Shown one piece after another: positions 57,264 through 64,000 of a stretch of DNA of 64,000 bases. The DNA is from Lumbricus rubellus (taxonomy: Eukaryota; Annelida; Clitellata; Crassiclitellata; Lumbricidae). The position numbers and the translations under genes were made by a program. The DNA is taken from assembly GCA_945859605.1 (NCBI GenBank), contig OX243827.1:24155872-24219871 (forward strand), given 5' to 3'. The notes below the pieces were generated by a model that was given only the letters and a program-made list of their open reading frames with translations, ran no database searches and had not been told where the DNA came from. The first letter of the stretch is position 1; each line of letters begins with the position of its first letter.

Positions 57264-57769
57264 ACCCAAACCGGTCGACCACGTTCCTTTGGACGTCTGT
57301 ATCTCAGCATGTATAAGAGCTAGAAAGGTGTTCTTGGTGTCATTATTTAGCTCTTTTGTTGAACTATTTGAGTAGATTTTTTATGACTGTTTAAAAGTGT
57401 AAGATAGTGACCATATTTGGCAATTTAGCCCTTTGACCTTGACCTTGACCATTTCAATCTTTACGTAAAATCTGAAAAAATCCCACTTTTTGGGTGAAGG
57501 GACTCGAACATCCTCCAAAAAAATCAGAATGGGATCTCTAATGGTTCTCTCGCTATAATTATTTTGTCTATAATTCCACTCAAAATTCGAGTTCAACATT
57601 ATGGGCGATTCCAATGTCAGACGACTGGACATTGAAATTTGCCCAGAATTATAGACAAAATAATTATAGCGAGAGAACCATTAGAGATCCCTTTCTGATT
57701 TTTTCGGAGGATGTTCTTATACATGCCGAGATACAGACGTCCAAAGGAACGTGGTCGACCGGTTTGGGT
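57264..57769. repeat. imperfect inverted repeat in Rab5 intron 1
   Basis: Outer arms ~57264-57313 and ~57720-57769 (ACCCAAACCGGTCGACC and its complement). Inner arms ~57505-57575 and ~57646-57716 (GAACATCCTCC..TAATTATTTTGTC). On the left the two arm parts are separated by ~190 bp, on the right they are adjacent. Probably a decayed foldback MITE. Confidence 0.7.
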
Positions 57770-57856
57770 AAAAGTCAATTTTGGTTGCAAATTTGGTTGA
57801 ATTGACACGGAATCACCCAACAGTAAAGTAAAGCAACAAACTGCCCCCCTCCCCAC

Positions 57857-58019
57857 CTCCGATCGTGCTCTCCTGGTACTCGTGGAACTGTCCCTTGACG
57901 AATCGAAGGACGAGACTCGACTTTCCGACGGCCGACTCTCCGAGAAGAACTAGTTTGAACTGGCAGATCCGTCCCTGCGGAGCGTTTGCGGGTCGCTGCG
58001 AAGCGGCACGATTGGCCAT
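57857..58019 (-). CDS. Rab5: Rab5 GTPase, exon 1 (start codon)
   Basis: Begins [20 protein letters not shown] and continues [42 protein letters not shown] is the P-loop and the Thr of STIG is the switch I Mg2+/effector residue. Donor GGTGGGG, phase 1, completed by exon 2 to give STIGAAF. The start is chosen by homology length; an out-of-frame ATG lies 5 nt upstream. Together exons 1-4 code for ~177 of the ~215 residues of a Rab5, the small GTPase that drives early endosome fusion and endocytic traffic. Confidence 0.95.
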
Positions 58020-58060
58020 GACATGTGTCCACCACGATGATTACTAATGCTCGAGCCTAG

Positions 58061-58071
58061 TCCTATTTATA
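58061..58071 (-). promoter_or_regulatory. TATA-like TGTATAAATAGG upstream of Rab5
   Basis: TATAAATA on the minus strand about 45 nt before the start codon. If used as a core promoter the 5' UTR would be very short; it may equally be chance in AT-rich DNA. Confidence 0.3.
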
Positions 58072-58224
58072 CAGCAAAAATCAAAATACTGTCGTAATCA
58101 ACATAATAGTACTCATTCATTTATTCTAAATGTCAAGTACACACAGTAAGACTACATTCATGTACTGAGAATATGTTGAGTATACATGCTGGCAGGTGCA
58201 CTCGGTCCGAAACGCAGTGCTACG

Positions 58225-58316
58225 ATTAAAACTTTTTTGTTTCGCCGCGTTTGGACTAGGAGCGCCTCTGAGTGGATTTCTCGAAGGTGAGCTATATAAA
58301 TTCTTGAAATGAATGA
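58225..58316 (+). pseudogene. LINE 3' end upstream of Rab5
   Basis: KTFLFRRVWTRSASE frame followed by GGAGCGCCTCTGAGTGG..CGAAGGTGAGCTATATAAATTC and ATGAATGAATTAAATG. Confidence 0.65.
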
Positions 58317-58629
58317 ATTAAATGACAGAAGCACGTGATAACAAGTTCAGTAGGAGTCGAATTCAACTGCATGACAGCCTGCAAGGCGTGATCTGTTCGG
58401 CTGTTCATATACAGTCCCCTCTAGGGAGTGGAAGGTTGAGTTACCCTTATGGGCAAAAAGAGAATCGAACCCGCACCCTTCTGCTCTTCGTTAAAGCGTG
58501 TTATCGGCGTTAATAACACGCGTAGACAGTGGTCACATGATCACCTGGTATTGGGGCAGGGTATGTGCCATGCAAACGTTGGCGTAGTATGAATTTCTGC
58601 GTGTTTTCATGGTACCCTAGTGTAATTTA

Positions 58630-59159
58630 GGTACGGTTGACTACTTTGGCCATGCTCCAAATTTCACAAAATTTTACGTGGGCATGCCTAACACCGAATG
58701 TACTTAAACGCACCTATTCCCGATTTCCGCAAACGCCCCTGGAATTTGTTATGAATTTTTGAAAATCCAATGTTAATCAATGCAATATCGCCAGAAAATA
58801 TTAGTTTATTTATATCGGAAGTCACCGTGCGCATGCGCAAGAAATTATTTATATAGCGCAGTGTTTTTAAAATGTCAGAGTAGAGTTGCTGAAGCGTTTC
58901 AGTTGATATAATAAAACATTAAAAACACTGCGCTATATAAATAATTTCTTGCGCATGCGCACGGTGACTTCCGATATAAATAAACTAATATTTTCTGGCG
59001 ATATTGCATTGATTAACATTGGATTTTCAAAAATTCATAACAAATTCCAGGGGCGTTTGCGGAAATCGGGAATAGGTGCGTTTAAGTACGTTCGGTGTTA
59101 GGCATGCCCACGTAAAATTTTGTGAAATTTGGAGCATGGCCAAAGTAGTCAACCGTACC
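58630..59159. mobile_element. 530-bp near-perfect foldback element
   Basis: Two ~237-bp arms starting GGTACGGTTGACTACTTTGG and ending as its inverse, separated by a ~52-bp unpaired centre (about 58871-58920). Arms are nearly identical. An exact 8-bp duplication GTAATTTA flanks it (58622-58629, 59160-59167). Non-coding; TSD length suggests hAT- or P-type mobilisation. Confidence 0.88.
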
Positions 59160-59741
59160 GTAATTTAATCTTATCCAACAGAACACATACAGATGGCGGA
59201 TTAAACAGCAATCATTAATTCTACCAAAGTGGACGACTTAAATAATCAAATGAGAAATCGCCTGTCGATTTACAGATGTTGTTCATGAACACCAGCTAAA
59301 TCGTGCGCACATTTCTACCCTGCTTCAACCATTCAGTGTTTTCGTAAACACATTGAAATACGATGAGAGGTGGTAGGTTAGATTACAGCCAAAATGTCGT
59401 CACAGAAAAACTGACGATAAATACCGGAATAGCTGAAAAATCGTCTTTATAATTCGAACGACCTTTGTAGAAACGATAGCGTGCCACGACGAGAAGCTAC
59501 CGTTGACAAGAAGAGAATTAGATTAATTAAATCTTGTTTAGTTAGATTACTCGATTATTAAGTGAAAACACTGTCGAACAACTGGTGACTTTACAGGAAG
59601 TAGGACGATATCACATCTACACGCTGGTTCCCTACTTTACGCAGCTGTACAGAAGTCAGTGAGTCAGTCGTTTATTGATAAGGACGCTAAAGACTTCATA
59701 AACTACGCTGCTGGTTGCACTCTGCCAGTGACAGTCCAAAG

Positions 59742-60160
59742 CAGGGACGTAACTAGGATTTTTCGTTTGGGGGGGCTTAAGCCTTAAGTATGACCAATGC
59801 TTAAAGTGTAAAAGAAGAAGTGCCACCAAGGACGCTGTATTGTAATTGGTCGTGAGTGCGAGTGTCGAATGCACAAAGTCCGTCCCGATTAGGGGGTCTG
59901 GGGGAGCGTCGTAAGCTCCCCCAGCGGGGTCTGGGGCGGAGCCCCAGCGACCAGCGCATTTTTTGCTGTGTCTACCTCAAATGGAGCCATTTTTAGGCAG
60001 TCATGACCGGTCGTCCGTAACTGCATGTACGCCGTCCATGCGGTAGTCTATTTAAATTAGCCGTAAGCATACAACGGCTTGATTTCATTTGGGGGGGCTT
60101 CAGCTTCGTTTGGGGGGGGGGCTTAAGCCCCCCCCAAGCCCAACGCTAGTTACGTCACTG
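59742..60160. mobile_element. hAT-type MITE (CAGGGACGTAACTAG termini)
   Basis: Ends CAGGGACGTAACTAG and CTAGTTACGTCACTG with an exact 8-bp duplication GTCCAAAG (59734-59741, 60161-60168). The interior has G7-9 tracts and a 20-bp CTCCCCCAGCGGGGTCTGGG patch. It interrupts a GGAGGGCG-family repeat. Confidence 0.9.
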
Positions 60161-60169
60161 GTCCAAAGC

Positions 60170-60240
60170 CTGGTCAAATGAGGAGGGCGTTGTTAATGGT
60201 CTTTGTTGCCACACAGTGACGTTAAACTGCAACTACACGC
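60170..60240 (+). repeat. dispersed repeat (GGAGGGCG family)
   Basis: GAGGAGGGCGTTGTTAATGG, TTGCCACACAGTGACGTTAAACTGCAACTAC; its upstream half lies left of the MITE at ~59710-59741. Confidence 0.5.
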
Positions 60241-61400
60241 ACACACATATATCCGCAATCCCCTCTTGAATGCCCCCCTCTCACGGTCTCATCTGATAAC
60301 CTCCTTGATCATTTTGCAGCTAAAACTGAAGCCATTCGCCTATCCACTAAGGATGCCCGTCACCTAACTTGAATTCTGACCACGTCAGACCACTTTACTT
60401 TTCATGGCCATAGCGCGACACATAGGCCTAGGGCCTAGTATAGGCTACCGGAACCTTAGATTCTAGATTCCATGCCCTAATATTTTTTTAAATTACCAGT
60501 GCCGAGGCCACACGATCGTTACAAAATAATTATAATGAAAACCCACAGCCCATCATGTGGCCTATAATATTAGGCTATATTGTAGGCCTAGGTCTATGTT
60601 CGCCTACTTTTAGATTGGCTTCGTGAATCTAGCGATCCTAGCGAATGGTGCTGTAACTAGGCACACGTTTCTAGATTGGAAGCTTGTATGGCCTAAACGC
60701 TCAAATCGTAATATTGCAATGTCAATGGCCTACATCTAGGCTACTGTACCGTAACACATCCAAAACAGTAGGCTACTGTAGGTCGCGGAAATTACTAAAT
60801 AATAGCATATTAGCCTACATGTACACTCAGTCAAAACGAAAGTTACAAAATCGATGGGCAGCCAATTGCAGAAGAACCAAGATGCCATGACTTCAAACCA
60901 ATAATTTTGAGTTTCAAAATTATGAGATGGCATAGGCCTAATTGGGACGTGACCCCATACATGGGTACAATGTACATGGGTAGGCTATATAAGCAAATGG
61001 TAATGATAACGACATCTTAAGTAGGCCTATACTTGTAGGTTGTTATTCAGTTAGGCTAAGTATAGGCTAGGCCTACATGTAGGCCTACATTGTAAAGATG
61101 ATGGTGCTGATTATTCGATCTTCGAGCCTGTATAATAATCATTCGTGAGGCAGAAAAGACACAGAAGACTGTTGTGGAGAATCGTGACAGAAAAATATCG
61201 TCGTGTTCTTAATAATATACGCGAGCAAATCTGGCTGAAAATTAAATTTTTTGTCACACAATGACATATTATATTTTGTGTCAGTTTACCAACATGTAGG
61301 CCTAGTTGTGACACGCCGTCATTTTTCTTCGGAAATTCTACGGATATCACTTTATCAGTACACACGGTAGGATCGAAGTAAGTTAGAGCACGGTAAGGTA
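60241..61400. other. intergenic, dense in TAGGCCTA and TAGGCTA words
   Basis: No gene recognised. At 60400-61300 the words TAGGCCTA, AGGCCTA and TAGGCTA recur many times in otherwise unrelated text. A weak LINE-like match (LDHFAAKTEAIRL) is at about 60306-60345. Confidence 0.4.
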
Positions 61401-61417
61401 TTGTATTGCACCCATGA

Positions 61418-61475
61418 ATTTATATAGCGCCTCTCGAAGTGCACGCTTACATGTATCAGAGTGCGAGAGACCATG
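61418..61475 (-). repeat. LINE/SINE 3' tail, minus strand
   Basis: ATGAATTTATATAGCGCCTCTCGAAGTGC on the plus strand is the reverse complement of the shared tail. Confidence 0.6.
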
Positions 61476-61477
61476 AA

Positions 61478-61562
61478 AAGATGATGATGATGATGTGATG
61501 ATGATGATGACGATGATGATGGTGATGATGATGATGATGGTGATGGTGATGATGATGATGAA

Positions 61563-61596
<34 letters not shown>

Positions 61597-61620
61597 ACGA
61601 TGATGATGATGAGGATGATA
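61478..61620. repeat. (GAT)n microsatellite, first array
   Basis: ATGATG repeats with GGT and GAC interruptions, abutting the truncated LINE on its 5' side. Confidence 0.9.
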
Positions 61621-62009
61621 TGCGTGATGTTCTTCACTGGCTCCCTGTTTCACAGCGCATCTCCTACCGAGTTGCTGCACTTGTCTGGCGTTGCCTTACT
61701 GATTGTGCTCCATCATACCTGTCTATTCTTTGTCGACCTGTCTCTGACCTTGCAGCCCGTCGAGCTCTTCGCTCTACGACAACGGGGGAGCTTTTGGTTC
61801 CTCGAGCTCGCACTTCTACAAGACAGCGCCGAGCCTTTTCTTCTGTGGGTCCCGCTATCTGGAATGGCCTCCCACTAAACTTGCGACTTATGCCTAGACT
61901 AAATTCGCCTGCTTTTTATAAGTCGCTCAAAACCTATTATTTTAGCTGTGGCTGGACTGGGAGCGCCTCTGAGTAGTTTCTTGAAGAAGCGCTATATAAA
62001 TTCACGAAA

Positions 62010-62010
<1 letters not shown>
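61621..62010 (+). pseudogene. 3' end of a CR1/L2-like LINE
   Basis: Intact C-terminal frame: DVLHWLPVSQRISYRVAALV, WRCLTDCAPSYLSILCRPVS, then FSSVGPAIWNGLPLNLRL and SPAFYKSLKTYYF. This is the best-preserved copy of the LINE family and shows its 3' UTR: GGGAGCGCCTCTGAGTAG, TTTCTTGAAGAAGCGCTATA, TAAATTC, then (ATGA)n. That 3' end defines the tail seen in the SINEs and other fragments. Confidence 0.85.
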
Positions 62011-62350
<340 letters not shown>

Positions 62351-62639
62351 TGTCGTAGTGTGATAATGATAAAGATAGTGGTGATGGTGGTGGCGATGGT
62401 GATGGTGGTGGTGGCGTTGGCAGTGGTGGTGATGGAGTTGGTGGTGGTGGACTGGTGGTGGTAGTTGTGGTGGTGGCATTGGTGGTCGTGGTGGTGGGTC
62501 TCGTGTCGGCAGTGTCAGTGTCTCATCTCTTCCAAGTGGTAAAGCCAGAGACGGATCTTTCGGTCGACAGGTGTCGTCAGCGTCTGACGATCGACGATTA
62601 GAATTTGACGCGAGGAAATAATTGCGTCTCTCTTGCGGC

Positions 62640-64000
62640 GGATGAGGAAGAGGATGTAGAGGAGGGAGGAGGAGGAGGAGGAGGAGGAGGAGGAAAAAGA
62701 GGAGGAGGAGGAGAAGGAGGAAAAGGAGGAGGAGGAAGATGATGAGGAGGAGGAGGAGGAAAAGGAGGAGGAGGAGGAGGAGGAGGAGGGAGGAGGAGGG
62801 AGGAGGAGGTGGGAGGTGGAGGAGGGAAAAGATGGAGATGGAAAGAGTGGAGTTGGTGGAGGATGGATGGATGGGAAGGGTGGGGGAATGTGGAGGAGGA
62901 AGAAGACTAAGAGGGTGACAGGAGGATATGAAAGAGGGTTTACATGTAGGCTGTGGAGAAGAAGAAGGAGGACTAATAATATCGATAAGATTCACGGAGA
63001 AGGAGGATGCATGGATGGGAAGGTCGGGACTGTGGCGGAGAAAGACTAAGAGGATGACAGGAGGACGAAGAAGGATGTGAGAGAGGTTTTAAATTGTGGA
63101 GACGTAAGAGGACTAGGTTTATGGAGAAGCAGGACGGAGAAGGAGGCTTGATGGGAATGGGATGAAGAGAGGACGGAGAAGAACGGAAGGATGGGTTAAG
63201 ATCAAAAAGAAGAAATTCTAGGAGGATGAATAATAATTGGGAGTAGGAGGATGCATGGAATGAGCTGGGTGAAGAGGAAGATGACTATGAGAATGGAGGG
63301 TGGAAGGAGGGGAAGGTGGAATGGCGGAAAGGTTAGGAATGGATGGGAAGACTAGGATGATAAAAGAGGATGACGTGGAAGGATGGATGGGAGGAATTGG
63401 GGGAGATGAGGAAGACGACTATGAGAATGGAGAGTGAAAGAAGAAGGAGGGGAAGGTGGAATGGCGGAAAGGTTAGGAATGGAGGGAAACACTGGGGGAT
63501 GACTAAGAGATGAATGATGTTGGAGAAGGAGGTTTGGGTCGTATAGGGGAATGATAGAAGAGGATCATGACTTGGATGACGATAGGAGATGGAAAAAGAT
63601 AAAGAAGAGGAATGATGGAGGAGTGGAATGAGGAAGGGGTGTTACGTGAGAATTAGTGGTTCGGTTTGGACCACGTGTATGACAAGATTGGGGAGAAGGA
63701 GGAGTAGGAACTGGAGGAGGAGGAGGAGGAGGAAGTTGTTGAAAGAGGAGAAGAAGGAGGAAGGAGAAGGAGGAGAAGTAGGAGGAGTAGGAGTAGGAGG
63801 TGGAAGAGGAGAAGTAGGAGGAAAAGTAGAAGGAGAAAATAGGAGAAGGAGGTGGAGGAGGAGGAGAAGGAGGACGAGGAAGAGGAGAGGGAGAAAGAGA
63901 AGAAGGAGGAGGAGGAAGAAGAGGAGGAGAACTGAAAGAAGAGGAAGACCTGGAAAAGACAGAGTCGAAGAAAACCGGAAGACCCGGCGGAAGATGCGGA
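62640..64000. repeat. polypurine (GGA/GAA)-rich tract
   Basis: Strand-asymmetric, about 1.36 kb and reaching the window edge. (GGA)n cores lie at 62655-62830 and 63710-63930, separated by GATGG/GGAAGG-rich text containing near-repeats (GGTGGAATGGCGGAAAGGTT occurs twice, ~63315 and ~63455). Confidence 0.85.

Noticed and set aside
58380..58520. tRNA-like sequence (B box GGTTCGATTCT on the minus strand)
   Set aside because: A box unclear and no second copy in the window; too weak to annotate as a SINE or tRNA.

Overview
The window is animal genomic DNA from a repeat-rich, probably marine invertebrate. The support is a multi-exon Rab5 GTPase gene with consensus GT-AG splice sites, Ty3/Gypsy-type LTR retrotransposons primed by tRNA-Pro and tRNA-Ser, several 3' ends of CR1/L2-like LINEs, tRNA-derived SINEs, a mariner-like relic and many hAT-type miniature elements. 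The palindrome TAGGCCTA is strikingly over-represented. The phylum cannot be decided from the sequence alone. Most of the window is intergenic and made of transposons and tandem repeats; nearly all long open frames elsewhere are translations of microsatellites.

Layout. 1-5,000: hAT-type MITEs, (AAT)n arrays and a LINE 3' end. 4,995-5,309 (-): the last coding exon of a small secreted cysteine-rich protein. 5,340-11,700: tandem repeats, two SINEs and a deleted mariner-like element. 11,980-19,500: several MITEs with intact 8-bp (or 7-bp) target duplications. 20,400-32,700: SINE, LINE ends, a long hAT-like insertion with another MITE nested in it, and microsatellites. 32,758-34,985: two diverged ~280-bp repeats flanking a 1-kb ACAT array. 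34,988-44,901 (-): a truncated Gypsy element (5' LTR, tRNA-Pro primer site, gag) split by a second, very young LTR element at 36,673-43,742. That element has 1.7-kb LTRs, a tRNA-Ser primer site, a gag-like reading frame that starts inside the LTR, and no pol. Its 3' LTR carries a 5'-truncated LINE. 45,468-54,000: a further MITE, an unusual element with 17-bp direct repeats, SINEs, LINE ends and a (CA)n array. 54,042-58,019 (-): four Rab5 exons. 58,630-59,159: a near-perfect 530-bp palindrome. 59,742-64,000: MITE, LINE end, (GAT)n and a long polypurine tract.

The most unusual signal is in Rab5. The 3' end of exon 2, together with its 5' splice site, has been amplified into a 21-copy ~39-bp (13-codon) minisatellite running into intron 2, so about 21 equivalent splice donors follow one another. 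Two length variants (46 bp and 38 bp) shift and then restore the reading frame, so 8 of the 21 donors would keep Rab5 in frame. Second in interest are the LTR element whose coding frame begins in the LTR and reads through the primer binding site, and the hairpin-containing 3' tail shared by LINEs and SINEs, which is often followed by the local microsatellite.
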